From Hybos culiciformis (taxonomy: Eukaryota > Arthropoda > Insecta > Diptera > Hybotidae): DNA of 64,000 nucleotides. Of this stretch, positions 40,921 to 53,577 are shown piece by piece. Position 1 is the first letter of the stretch, and each line of letters opens with the position of its first letter. The notes beneath the pieces were generated by a model. It did not search any database. It was not told where the DNA came from and saw only the letters and a list, made by a program, of their open reading frames with translations. A program made the translations under genes and the position numbers. The stretch covers positions 12,501-76,500 of the forward strand of contig CAXFZM010000075.1 of NCBI GenBank assembly GCA_964007475.1, written 5' to 3'.

Positions 40921-41887
40921 CATTATACATATGTGATATTAAGTTTCATACTTATACAGTGATATTAAATTTCATGCTTAAATGTGATATTAAGTTTCAT
41001 GCTTATCAAAGTCATTATTGGAAAAAATTTACATAAAAAGTCCTTGATGATGGCGTCAAGTAGAATTTTTTGTTATTTCTTATGGAAAAATAGTGTATAA
41101 AAATTTTATCATTAGTAAGTATAATTTTATGGTGTTGATTTTTCAGCTTTTTTTCAGAAAATTAATTTTCTATTTCTACTATAACTAGACATCCAAACTG
41201 ATTGTATTTGTTGGACTGTTTAGACCGGTCCGAATTAAAATAATCTAGGAGGGGTTGTCGTTACTAATTATTTGGGATTTTTTAAAGTGGTATAAATTAA
41301 AGTGGAATCTACAAGTTTTTATACAAAGCGAAAAACTTTACATTCTGATTCTCATATGATAAGATCCTACCCTGTACACCATAATTCTGATTTCACAAGT
41401 AGATTTGTACAAATGTACAAAGTGTGACTATTAATGATAAAATTATGTGTTTAGGCGGCTCAATTAATATTATTTTCATAATGTTAAAACCTATAAAAAA
41501 CCTGTAAAATTTTTTTTTATATTTGTAAAAATCTTTTCCCGAGCCCGGTGTTGGCTACGACGCCCCTGACCGTTTCAAAAATATAAGGTGAAAAAGTGAA
41601 ATACGTCAAAAAGTTATAAATGCAATTTACTCCGAAGTTTTTGGAGATTTTTCGCAATTTTTTTTTTGAAACATTAGGTAATTTTATTACCTACATTTAA
41701 CAAAAAAATTATAGTTCTAGGATGTACCGTTACCGATAAAATTGCAAAAAACCGTTATTTCAAAAAAAATCAGTTGCGTTTTTCGGCCACTAGATGGCAT
41801 TTGCGGGTACAATGTCCCGAGTCCCCATTGCCGGTAGTGCCCCTTAGTGATGATTTCATCCCGAAAGCTCACACCCCCTATTCGGTA

Positions 41888-42222
41888 GAATCCCCGAGGT
41901 CGCTGGGTAGGAGGTCAACAAATTGTTTGTTACGAAATATATATGTTTAATCGTTTCATGTTTTTATGTACCAAATTTGAATGAAATCGGACAAACTGTT
42001 GAAGTTCTCCCCTAGGGAATGTCGCTGGGTTTATTACGAAATTGCTGTGTGTAATCATTTCCTCTTTTTACGTACCAAATTTGAATGAAATCGGACGAAC
42101 TTTTGAAGTTCATTTCCAGGGCAGGTCGCTGGGTAGGAGGTAAATAAAATTTTTGTTACGAAATTAGTGTGTAATCATTTTCTCTTTTTACGTTCCAAAT
42201 TCCCCAAAGTGGTCCCTGGGTA
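41888..42222 (+). repeat. ~122-bp tandem repeats, unit 2
   Basis: Counterpart of 6088-6420. The second unit is shortened because ctgggtagaaggtcaataaattttt is deleted to ctgggttt at about 42030, also seen in unit 3. Confidence 0.65.
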
Positions 42223-42374
42223 GGAGGCCAATCAAATTTTAAAATAGCCTATAACGACATCCCGAGCTGAGACAAAGACATGGTGTAAGTTTGAAAACGA
42301 TCGGTTGAGCGGTTGAGGAGCCAAAGAGACAAAGAGAAACTTCTATATATCTGTATATCTAATGATCTAATGAT

Positions 42375-43149
42375 CAGCCATCGGCCCATGGGCAGCATGC
42401 AGCCCATTCGGTTGTTAAATGTGGCCCATTGAGTTTTAATTTTTAATATAAATTTTATTCATTCGTAATAATTAAAATTCTTAAAAAATCGACTCTAGTG
42501 TGCTTTTAATTTGACTATTGCAGTGTGTGTTTTTAATTTGACAATTTCAAGATTGTATCGATATTTTAGAAAAAGAGTTTTCGACGCGGTTTTCTGACTT
42601 TCACAGCCGTTCCAAAGCAGGAAATGGAGTTAATCGACCTGCAATGTAATGATTTGTTAAATGTTAAAATAAACTTTTGACCCATCGCAGTTGAAAACAT
42701 TTTATTCCAGCCTCCAAGACTCTGCTTTTCCGCGTTTGAAAAAATTTTCCGCTGGGATGATAAGAAATTTCAAAAAACATATATCTGTTAGCAAATATTT
42801 TAAAAATTAAATTATATAAAAACTAAATTCTTAGTAGAATTACCGATGAACACCTGCATGCAATATTAAGCGCAGGGGCAACCAAATTTGAACCCAACTT
42901 TAATGAACTGATAAAAAATACAAAACAATACCAAATATCGCATTAATTTTGTTTATTGTTTTTACAAATAAATTTTTCTTTTGGTTTTTTTAAAATAAAA
43001 AAAATGTTAAAAAAAATCCTTTTTTTATTTGTTAATGAAAGTAAAATTGGAAGCTAAAAATGGAAAAGTAAGTATTAAAAGCCAATAACCTAAGCCCTTA
43101 ACCAGAAAATGGATTCTTGCCTATTACTCAAAAAGGTTGCCGACGGCTG
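42375..43149 (+). mobile_element. hAT remnant, ZBED/GTF2IRD2-like (unit 2)
   Basis: Same element as 6586-7359, with CAGCCATCGGC/GCCGACGGCTG ends and the C-terminal DEHLHAILS piece near 42848. It holds no intact reading frame. Confidence 0.65.
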
Positions 43150-44230
43150 TATTAGATTGTTATTTAAACCCTATGGCTTTATGTCAAGGCAACTTTTATG
43201 CACATGGATAAAACAAAAATACTCCTATAAAAAATAGGAAATTTCAAAATATAAAAACATTAGAATTTAAAATTAATAATTCGTAATTTTTACTATAATA
43301 TATTTTGTTCTAATTAAGCGGAAAATCAAAGTATTTGTATTTGAAGTTGAGTTTTCAATTGTGAATGCGTAAATTATAATTGTGAGTACAGCGGCAGTTA
43401 ATTGGGACCTTGGAATTGTTAAATATTGAGCACTTTAACTTGTAATATTTATAGCTTAATATCTTCAAAGCTTGTTTTGTTGAGAAAAAGTTAAGCAACT
43501 GTTGATAGATCCAAAGAACTAGAAGCTTATAGATAACTCTAAACTAATTTTCTAACTCAGCATTTACGAGAGTATAGTTTATAGTCGACGAATATGCATA
43601 CACGCAGAGAAATGCCCTTTCATTCAATATGGTTATATCAGTCATATATGTACTCTTAATCATAACGAAAAAATAGCCCTATGATTAAAAATATTCACGC
43701 AAAGTGAATAATCTTTGCATATAATTACATCGTGATTACCTCATGATTTACTTGAAATCATAAGCTATAATGCTGAGTCACGCTGGTCATAAGTTATGAT
43801 TAAGCAAAAACATTTTTTTTTTACTTTTTATTTTATTTTAGGTGATGAAAATTCATATTATTTATTTTAATTACTAAATGAGCCGTTTATTTTGAAAGTG
43901 GTTTAAGTCCATTTGTTCTTGCATTGAGATATTTAAGGGTTTGTGTTTGAACTGATTTAAAAATATTGGTAATTGGTATTAAATCACTTTCATGTTTTTT
44001 GACCTTAATCATGTTAGATTATAAAATGTAATACTTTTATAAACATTATTTGCATTACCAGTATCTTGACATTTTAAAATACGCTGCAATCGTCCTAGTG
44101 ATATATTAAAAGTATACTTAAAAAACTATTTTTTACATACATTAATATTTCCATGAACTAATTTTCAAGTGTCAAAATCAAAGCGATTTTAATAATACTA
44201 TATTAAAATTGTTTATAAATAAAAAGGATA
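43150..44230. other. Non-coding, foldback sequence (unit 2)
   Basis: Matches 7360-8430 of unit 1. The foldback arm ccgtttattttgaaagtgg is at 43882. No gene is seen. Confidence 0.4.
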
Positions 44231-44238
44231 TGTAGAAT

Positions 44239-45026
44239 CAGGCCCTGAGAGAGCTTCAATGAGGCCCGGGCCCAAAATTTTTTGGGGGCCCTATACCCTT
44301 CAATTTATTTTAATCTTAAAAGAAAATCCAAAAAATTATGTAAAATAATATAAAAATAAAATAATTTTAAAAAGGCCTCGCTTTAGAATTGGCAAATTCC
44401 TTAATAATTTTGGGAAAAATCAAGTTTTCGTATATAGTCACAATTTATATTTAGATTTGAGAAAACATTTAGTGTTTCTGGAAACATTGGCGATCTGTTA
44501 AAAATGTATATTCTCTTCAAGGTACTAAAGCTTCTTTCAGCGAAAGCAACGGTTCGACTCGAAAATATTCTAATTGACAAATTTGGAAACCGCTGTATTA
44601 AATTCGCTTCAAGAATTTTTTTTTATTTAATTTTCAGGTAATGGATCTATGTCAAAGTTACTTCTATAAATATTCTTTAAAAAAATTTATATTCATCAAT
44701 TATTTCAATAGAAATTTCCTTTGAGTATTTTTCTAACAACCGATTCGATGAAACTTTTATTTCTTTCTCAGATATAATCTTCAAATAACCAAATAACTTT
44801 AATTAAGTTGCAATTTTCATGCAATGATTTAAATTGCCTTGATAATCCAGATATTTCAGAATCAATAACACAGAATACAAGAACTTTTTTCTGCTATGTG
44901 AATAAATTTTAACCGATTTTTTAATAGAAAGCTACAAATTTGCTGATTTTTTTTTTAAATTGGGGGCCCCAAAAATCGGGGGCCCATGCCATATGGCCCT
45001 GCTGACCCCCCCTCTATCTGGGCCTG
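44239..45026 (-). mobile_element. hAT insertion specific to unit 2
   Basis: The ends CAGGCCC and GGGCCTG (inverted, with a longer imperfect ggggcccc-rich subterminal match) are flanked by a perfect 8-bp duplication TGTAGAAT (44231-44238 and 45027-45034). Units 1 and 3 show the empty site (8435 and 60173). On the minus strand, around 44515-44560, it encodes VAFAERSFSTLKRI, the conserved start of the hATC dimerisation domain. The rest of the transposase is lost or frameshifted, so it is non-autonomous. It is younger than the tandem duplication. Confidence 0.9.
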
Positions 45027-45170
45027 TGTAGAATTGTGTTTATTGTTATCATTAACTATTTTTTTTGGAAAATGGACTGAAACCATTTTCAAAATAAACG
45101 GTTCAAATAATAGTTGAAATTTTCTGTAATGTCGCTTTACAAAAAAAAAACAATTTTTTTTTGCTTCTTT

Positions 45171-45328
45171 CGGGATTCGAACCTGCGTCCTTAACATTAC
45201 AGATAGCCAACACACCACACAGAAAATGTTTATTTTCTATTTTATATACTTTTTAAATTTCAATACCGTAGCTGAATGGTAGTGTTGGCGGATTGTAATG
45301 CGAAGGACGTAGCATAATTTGGAATCCC
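45171..45328. repeat. Inverted tRNA-like SINE heads (unit 2)
   Basis: Same structure as 8587-8746; the plus-strand B-box is better here (ttggaatccc). It is followed by an expanded A-rich tract at 45340-45495. Confidence 0.5.
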
Positions 45329-46612
45329 AAAGCATAAGAAATAAAATTATAAAATTTAATAAAAATATAATAAAAAAATTCTAATAAATAAAAAAAAATT
45401 AAATAAAAAAAAATTAAATAAAAAAATTTAAATAAAAAAAAAAATAAATAAAAAAAATTAAATAAAAAATATTAAATAAAAAAATTAAATTTTATTTTCT
45501 TATGTAAAATAGCAATATTACTCGCTTTTAAGACGTAAGAAATGAAATCGATGTTATTCGGTAGCATGATTTATGATTTTGCAGTCATAGTGATGGTTTT
45601 AACCCTTACCCGATCAACCATTCTTTATATTTCTTGAAGAATATTTAAAAGTCTTGCACCGAATTGGGCAGAAAAATCGATATATAGAATATTTTTTACA
45701 CTTCTACAATAATATTTAAAATTATTTAACAATCGTTAATTAACTTTAAATATATTTACCATATTTGAAACTTTCTTTAAAAAAAATATTTATATTTATT
45801 GCATCGCCTTTAAAATATTGCAATAAATTTTAGTTAAATTTCGGTATAACCAGAAAACGTCGAAAAACTTTATGAATCGATAAAAATATTTTTTTAATTT
45901 TCTTTAAAATAATTTAAAAGAAATATCTTTATGGATAGTCACCATTTTTTGAAGAATTTGAACTGCTGAGCGATATGATTTTTTACATCGAAATATATTT
46001 ACTTAACTTTTAAATTTTATAACACTAAAATTCGATGCAGTTCTTTAATATAGTTCTTTATATAAAAATTAAATTTTGTAAATAAAAGTCGATAAATATT
46101 TACAAAAAAATTAATAGTAATTTAAATTTTACTTTACTGAAAACTTTTTTTGATTTATTTCGGAAAATATGTTAAAGATTTTTCGATACCGATCGATACT
46201 TATTTGTGACTGGACAACTTTAAAATCCCGCATCAATTACTAACAATCGGTAAATACTCTTGATTTTAATAAAGATTCTTCACGTAAGTATAAGAATGGT
46301 TGATCGGGTAGTCATTGTTTGTGATTAATATTTACGGTTTATGGTTATTTGTTCATGGCTGCAAACTCTGACTACATTACGCATTCGTGCAAGCGTTTTA
46401 ATCATAATATCAAATTGGATTTCTTTGTGTGTATATACAACAAATTCCTAATCTTACCAAATCAAAGTAATTAATATTAAGAAAGCCTCTTATCGTTATT
46501 ATTGCATAATTCATAATTAATATTTATAAATTACGAAAAATTCAGAAAAAAAAATTCATATATAAATGCATGTTATGAAAAAATATAATTATTAGTTAAA
46601 AAATCTATTAAA

Positions 46613-48043
46613 ATTGTTTTTATACAATTCGCAATATTACATTTGTTTGTGCTATCAGCATGGTCAAATGAATTTGGAAGAATTCTTAATGGAACCGATG
46701 CTGAAATAGGACTTTTTCCACATCAGATTTCTTTGCAAGTATATGGTAGTCATACTTGTGGTGGTTCAATTATCTCAGATAAATGGGTGGTCACTGCCCA
46801 TCATTGTATCGCGTGAGTGGAAACAAAAACTTAGTACTTCATAGCACTTCATAAATGAAGATCGTAGTCCGTTTTCCAAAAAATTTTTTGGTGACTTGTT
46901 CCCACATGTCAATTCTTACCCAAATCCAATTCAAGATTCACTTCGAGTTTGTGGTCAATGTTTAAATAAACATATAGTAATTACAATTACTCATATATAA
47001 ACTATTTCATATATAACAAAATCCATTTTCAGAATTCTTGTACCACATTTGGGACTAGATATGACGGTAATAAAATTGAAATTGAAAATTGAAATCTGTT
47101 GCAACTTTTTGAAAGTTTAAAAATATAAAACTTTTTAAGCCACTATTTCATATATAACAAAATCCATTTTCAGAATTCTTGTACCACATTTGGGACTAGA
47201 TATGACGGTAATAAAATTGAAATTGAAAATTGAAATCTGTTGCAACTTTTTGAAAGTTTAAAAATATAAAACTTTTTAAGCCAGATCTTTAAATTATTTA
47301 ATTATAAAAATTACGGAATAAAATAGGACTAAAAATGTTATTGGTTGAATTATAGAAAAGAAACTAACACCTACAATGTTTGTATAGTTTTTTCTACTCA
47401 GTTGTAAAACTAGAAATATTTCGATGACGGATGACACATTTGTTTAATGCGTAACTCTAGTAAAATTTTAGCTAAATCAATACTTTTTTTTTTGACATTC
47501 AGAGAATTTAAGATGGGGATGTTCAAAGTGAAGGCGGGAACAATTGCATTAAGGAGTGGTGGCACTACTGTTCAAATTAAACAGAAAATTGCCCATAATG
47601 AACATGATATTGCTTTACTGGAATTAATGGAGCGTTTGATATTTACAGAAACTATTAGGCCCATTAAAATTGCTCGAAATGAAATACCAGCAGATAGTAA
47701 CATTATTATTTCCGGATGGGGTTCCCGGGACCTGTTAACTGGTGCAACTACAAATATTTTGCAATATAATAAAAATACAATCACAAATTTATCACCAAAA
47801 TCATGTGAAGCTATATTATCACGTTTCCAATTCAATTATTATGATGGTTTGATTTGCCTTGATCACGGCGAATATTCTGGCGCTTGCGCTGGAGACTCTG
47901 GTGGACCAGCTGTATATGATAGTCAATTAGTTGGTGTCGCAAGTTTTGTTATTTGTGATTGTGACTCTCCCTATCCGAATGTTTATATCAAAATATCATT
48001 TTTCCTTGATTGGATTAATGAAGAAACTGGATTGGATTTCTGA
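46613..48043 (+). pseudogene. S1A serine protease copy 2, start codon lost
   Basis: Exons are 46613-46812 and 47503-48043, with the same phase-2 GTGAGT...TTCAG intron; 247 codons if read from the ancestral start. That start is ATT (46613-46615) where copies 1 and 3 have ATG, there is no Met between it and the catalytic His, and an upstream in-frame TAA (46586-46588) precedes it. The remaining frame is intact: signal-like hydrophobic start, [14 protein letters not shown], catalytic His in TAHHC (His where copies 1 and 3 have Asp, next to the catalytic His), HDIALLEL and [10 protein letters not shown]. Translation from a near-cognate codon cannot be excluded, so the gene may be silenced or weakly expressed. 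AATAAA is at 48127. Confidence 0.8.
47001..47282 (+). repeat. 141-bp tandem duplication in protease intron
   Basis: The segment starting actatttcatatataac occurs at 47001 and again at 47142; copies 1 and 3 have it once. Each repeat contains an acceptor-like ccattttcag, a 34-nt interval and a donor-like ggtaata, so the duplication doubles a potential cryptic exon. Confidence 0.85.
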
Positions 48044-48823
48044 TTATTAGCATCAATATTAATTTATTCACATACAAAAATCATTAGTCATTAATCATTA
48101 TTACGCTGGTTGTTTTTTTGGGAGCTAATAAAACAGTTTAAAAACACAAAAAAAGTTTCAAACAAAATTCAATTATTTATCATTTTCTATAGTTTGCATA
48201 GTTCGTATTAAATTTTTACCCATCTACGATATAAAAAAATGGCAAATTTTGTTATAAAACGGAATGTGTAAAAAAAATCATTTTCAATGCGGAAACTGAA
48301 ATTAGTGTTTAAATTTGCTTATACTATTTTTTTTTTTTTTAAATATCAAAAAATTGAAATTCGTCGGGATGGGAAGTACACAAGAAAATAGACCTGCTCA
48401 AAATTTTTTTTTTTGATTTTTTAACAAATAGTGTTTGAAATATAATATTTGTTGTTTCGTATCCTTATATTTATATATATTTTTAATTGTTTTTTTGAAG
48501 TTGAGGATAAAAATAAAACGAATTGTTTATCTTTTTTTAATCTACTGCCAATATATTTCGTTTCTTGTTTTGAAACTTCTTCAGGGCTACATAATATATA
48601 AAGAAATATTTGATTTTAAAAAACTCAGAATTATAATCTTAAACTTAATCTACAACTAATATCATACCTTGATTATCTTAAGATAGTACGTCTAAAAATT
48701 TAAAATGAAAACTGCACATTACTTGATATAGACATTAAAAAATAAATATATAAAATAATTAAAATATTAACTGACAAATTTAAATAATTTAAAATACACA
48801 AATAATTTGAAGAACAACCTTAC
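48044..48823. other. 3' flank of protease copy 2
   Basis: Contains the polyadenylation signal AATAAA (48127-48132), then AT-rich sequence shared with unit 3. The 74-residue hydrophobic ORF at 48435-48659 has no family signature and is probably spurious. The stretch ends at the duplication junction. Confidence 0.5.
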
Positions 48824-50078
48824 TCTGATGAAAGTTCTTCGCCATGGTTTTTTATAAGAATTTTTCTAATCTCGCTCTAGGTATTTGGATTTCTGTGTAT
48901 CCTGAGAGATTATTTCGCATCTCCTATAATATTATCCTTCACGTATCCTAACAAAATTTTACAAACAATTTTACAAACAAAATTTTCGTCAAATTCTGAA
49001 ATCGCGGATTTGTGTAAACATTCAATTCTATTCAAAAACTCAATTAGACTATTTGGATCCTTGCCGTCGAAAGGAGCTACATGAGATATAGATTGGAGGG
49101 TTAGTTTAAACTTTTTTATGTCATCCATTTCTAAATTCGATTACAGATCTCAGTTACTTAAATAATATTTTATTAAAGATAGATATTTGGTATGACTCAA
49201 AAATAAATAAAAAGCTTTTTTTTTTTTTTTTTTTGAATATAGCTTATGTATTAAAACGAAATAAAATGCACTTCCCTTTTTCCGAGCTGATTTTGATGGT
49301 GGTGTATTTCCAATTCAATTACAGCTCCCGGACTTCTGACAGACTTGATAGTTGAATATAGTTGATAGTTGGTGGTTGATTTTGCTGCTTATATATTTTT
49401 TTCCTATGTAAACACTGTGCTATAAATTATTTACAATCAAATTTTCTGATTTTTTTTTTTTTAATTTTAAATAGACAGAGCTTTAACTTTGAAATACTCT
49501 TTTTTTCTTCTTTTTTTTTCATGTTTTTTATAAATTTTGGTTTTCCCAAACTTCTACTTTTTTTTTCTTCTTTTTTTTTGAAATTTTAGTCTTTACTTTT
49601 ATAACAGTTTATTATTCTTTACACTTATATCATATCAGAGTCTTAACTTTTAAGAACTCTTTTGTTCTTTTTTTTTTCTAATCTATTTAAATATTAGCAA
49701 AAAAAAGATTTTTGTTTTTTTCAGATTCTTAAACACGACTGCGCCAATAATAAGACAACTTTTCGGTTTTGATGTAACTTACAGAATGATTTTATTTTTT
49801 CAAATTCGAAAACATTAAAGCTAGATTTATATTCTACATAATAATTTTTTTCGATTCTCATGTTACAATATTCATACATAGAAAACAATTTTGAACTTAA
49901 ACTAAATCTTATCTTAATTTTATTTTCTTCAAAATTACCTAGTAAGCAAAAAACTTATTTTATTTTATTAAGAAGCAAAGTAGGTTTTTTTTTATGTGAA
50001 AACGAAATGTGCATATTTCCCACGATTAGAGAAGTAGTGTTGAGCTTTGGAGTTATATAGCTTAGTCTCTATATAACA
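48824..50078 (-). mobile_element. Errantivirus 5' fragment (gag start and LTR), unit 3
   Basis: This copy of 33080-34252 was carried by the tandem duplication, not by a new integration. LTR 49746-50078; primer-binding site next to it; T-rich leader 49200-49745; gag start at 49128. It has no 3' LTR and no pol or env, because the duplication breakpoint cut inside gag. Confidence 0.85.
48910..49128 (-). pseudogene. Errantivirus gag N-terminal fragment
   Basis: 72 open residues start MDDIKKFKLTL and contain GKDPNSLIEFLNRIE, the amino end of gag. The equivalent in unit 2 has lost about 50 bp near 33165 and is frameshifted, so this copy preserves the older sequence. It is cut off downstream by the duplication junction. 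Confidence 0.7.
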
Positions 50079-50821
50079 ATATGATTCAATTCAAATGCAC
50101 TCATCTATGTTTTAACACGAATTAGTCATAACATGAATTCAAAAAATATTTTCATTCCGTTTTTCAATTGTTTTGTTTAATTCGATCAAACCAAATTCTA
50201 AGAAATTGTAGTTACATATTTCCGCCTTAGTAGGCTATTGATAGTGTGGTAAGAAGTACGGGGTGAAAATCAAAAATGTACCCCCTCGACATAAAATTAG
50301 TTTCCGATTGTAATAAAGATCAAGATGAGTTTTGATTTTCGATAAATATTTTTAATGCAAAATAATTTTTTTTAATATTTGCAATATTGATTTAATTTAA
50401 AAAAATATTTTATTGTCCTGAAAAAGTACTAATTTATTATATTGTTGACGACAATTTTTTACATTTTTTTTTTAATTTTCTGTTTTTACTTTGGCTATAT
50501 GATTTAATTTTATTTTTAAATCTAATTATTAATTGAAAATCCCGTATTATTATCACGGTGGGCCCAAGAATTATGTGGTTGTTTGAAAAATTTTGACCAA
50601 TACATACCGATGAAAGATATTTTACAATCTTGTTTCCAAACTCCTTTTTTCGGTTCTCTCGATTTATAATTTTTATACAACATGAACGCCTTACCGTTTT
50701 ATTACCTTTAATTGTTAGTGCTATTTTCCAATTAAATATTTAAAAAAAAAATAACACCACGATTTCAAAAACTTTGTGCCGAAAAACAAGCTCATCCGTC
50801 CCATTAATAATAAATGTATTT
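50079..50821. other. No recognisable gene (unit 3)
   Basis: Counterpart of 34253-35039 without the 44-bp direct duplication. AT-rich, nothing recognised. Confidence 0.4.
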
Positions 50822-51045
50822 TAATGTGCATGTCTTCGGTAAGTTGTATTTACATTCGCAAATTTAGCTCGGTAAATGGTCCATTACATGCATCAATACA
50901 CATGCAATTATAGGGAAATGTAAATTGTATTTACATTTCCCTGTGATGTAAATTGTATTTACATTTCCCTATATTGTATTTACTTACTTCATTTTGAACT
51001 GCGTAGTACTATAAACAAAAATAATATCTCTCACACTCACAATAT
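50822..51045 (-). repeat. MITE-like repeat (unit 3)
   Basis: Counterpart of 35040-35262, nearly identical. Confidence 0.6.
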
Positions 51046-52088
51046 ATCCCTTTTTTCCTTTTATCTCTAAAAGAAAGAGAAATTAAAGGATAATTAACGT
51101 GGAAAAATTCCCTTGGCTTCTTTTATCTGTAAAAGAAAGAGAAATTAAAGGTAATTAACGTGGAAAAATCATCATTTCTATTTATTCAACACTTAAATTG
51201 TATGAAATCCAATGATATCCTTCCCTTAAACAGGTTTCCAAACCAAACCAAATTTGTGTTTTTAATCACTTCCTTTTTTATGAACCAAATTTGAATGAAA
51301 TCGGAAGAACTTTCGTAGTTTCCCCCGGCAGAGGTTTCTGGGTAGGGTGCCATTCAAATTTTAAAATTTCGAAACGATCGGTTGAGTGGTTTAGTTTTTA
51401 ATATTTTGTAATTATTCGTAATAAAAAAATTGATTTCTATATATTCGAAGAGGGGTTCAAATTTTTTGTTACGGAATTTGTGTGTTTAATCATTTTTATG
51501 TACAAAATTTGAATGAAATCGGACAAACTTTTGAAGTCCTCCCCAAGGGTAGGAGGTCAAAAAATTGTTTGTTACAAAATTTGTGTGTTATTATTTCCTC
51601 TTTTTACATTCCAAATTTTAATGAAATCGGACGAAGTCTTCAAGTCCGCCCCCCTGGGGCAGGTGCCTGGGTAGATGGTCGCGGCTGTACTTCAGAATAG
51701 GGGGCGTGAGCTTTCGGAATGACGTCATCACCAAGAGGTACTATCGGCCATGGGGACTCAGGATATAGGCTTTTGATCGAGTGTGGCACCCGGCCCTGAT
51801 TTGTAAAGTTAAATCAATGGGTCTAGGATCAACCTTTGTCAATTGGATCAGCAACTTTTGAAGTCCTCCCCAAGGGTAGGAGGTCAAAAAATTGTTTGTA
51901 ACATAATTTGTGTGTTATTATTTCCTCTTTTTACATTCCAAATTTTAATGAAATCGGACGAAGTCTTCAAGTCCGCCCCCCTGGGGCAGGTGCCTGGGTA
52001 GATGGTCGCGGCTGTACTTCAGAATAGGGGGCGTGAGCTTTCGGAATGACGTCATCACCAAGAGGTACTATCGGCCATAGGGACTCAG
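51046..52088 (+). repeat. Composite repeat: tandem block with 327-bp duplication (unit 3)
   Basis: Counterpart of 35263-36303. The internal duplication (gaagtcctccccaagggt at 51533 and 51860) is also present, so it predates the 15-kb duplication. Confidence 0.7.
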
Positions 52089-53577
52089 GATATAGGCTTT
52101 TGATCGAGTGTGGCACCCGGCCCTGATTTGTAAAGTTAAATCAATGGGTCTAGGATCAACCTTTGTCAATTGGATCAGCAACTTTTAGACCGGCCGCTCT
52201 ATTCGTGCTGTTGTGGATGGGTACCAGTCACATATTTTCAACATTAACTCTGATGTACCCCAAGGGTGTCTTCTCTCCTAACCCCCTTTCTGATTTTTAT
52301 TAATGATCTTCTGCAATCAACTCTCAACCCCATCCACAGCATCGCCGATGACAGTAACTTGGTAGCCTGCTACAATTTTATTAATGGAAATCAGCATCTT
52401 CAAATGCGGTTACTACTAAAAGCAATTTTTTGCAAAGTAGCATAAATCACGACCTTTCCAAAATTTCACAATGGGGTCTTCTAAATAGAGTTGAGTTCAA
52501 CGCATCCAAAACCCAATAATTTCTATAAAGCAGTCAACTTTCGATCCCCAATTTACTTTTCAAGAAGAAAGTATTGCCAAATCTGGAAGCCTTGACATTT
52601 TAGGTTCGAAAATAACTAGCGTTTTAAGCTGGAAAATTCATATTTTCGAAACGGCTAACAACGCAGCTAAATGTTTTCTAAAAAGATGTAAACAATACTT
52701 TCCCAGTTCCCACCTCTGATCTCTTAAACATTTACAAATCCTACATACGACCGAAATTAGAATATAATTCGCATATATGGGCTGGTGCTCCTAAAACCCA
52801 TCTTGAGTACCTGGGCAAAGTTCAGAGAATGGCTTTTAGATTCCTTAATAATCACCAAACCACCAGCTCCTTAACATCACTCAACCACCGTCGTAATGTA
52901 GCTGCACTTTTCATTTTTTATAAATACTTTGTTGGGACAGATACGTGTTCCCTGGAAGTAAAAGCCCTACTTCCTCTACTTCAAGTATTTACACGCCAAA
53001 CACGTACCGCTTCAACGTCACATCCATATTTCGTCAAAATTCCCAGATGTGATAGAACGAGCTTCGGAGATTCGTTTTCAGTTCGCACCTCGAGAATGTG
53101 GAATGCTCTCCCATCAAAATTGTTCCGACAGCTGGCGGTCGTTTGATTTATGACTTGTGCCGCTTTAAGAAGAGTGTAAATGATAACCTACCAGAGTTGA
53201 CTAAATTTAAGTATTTGGCAATACAAGTACCAATATACTGGTACTGCAAAAATACTGCAATATTTTTCTAGAATGTACTGATACTTAAAAAAATTTCAGT
53301 ACCAGTATACTGGTATTGCAAAAATACTGCAATATTTTTCTAGAATGTACTGATACTTAAAAAAATTTCAGTACCAGTATACTGGTACTGTAAAAATACT
53401 GCAATATTTTTCTAGAATGTACTGATACTTAAAAAAATTTCAGTACCAGTATACTGATACTGTAAAAATACTGCAATATTTTCTTACAATATACTGGTAC
53501 TGCAAAAAAAAATACAGTACCTACCAGTATATTGAACTGTACAACAATTTCTAAAATTGTTTGTCACAATATGTGAT

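Larger units (their letters stand above)
33080..48823 (+). repeat. Unit 2 of ~15-kb tandem segmental duplication
   Basis: This runs from inside errantivirus gag (tctgatgaaag at 33080) to the 3' flank of protease copy 2 (aacaaccttac at 48823), where it joins unit 3. Both units contain, in the same order, gag/LTR, MITE, composite LINE with nested hATs, SINE head, hAT remnant and protease. By eye they differ by only occasional substitutions plus discrete indels: a hAT at 44239-45026 in unit 2 only, 176 extra bp in unit 3 at about 53995-54170, and a 141-bp intron duplication in unit 2. Confidence 0.9.

Noticed and set aside
48435..48659. Hydrophobic ORF of 74 residues, repeated at 63421-63651
   Set aside because: Conserved only because the region is duplicated; composition reflects AT-rich sequence, the start codons differ between copies, and there is no family motif.
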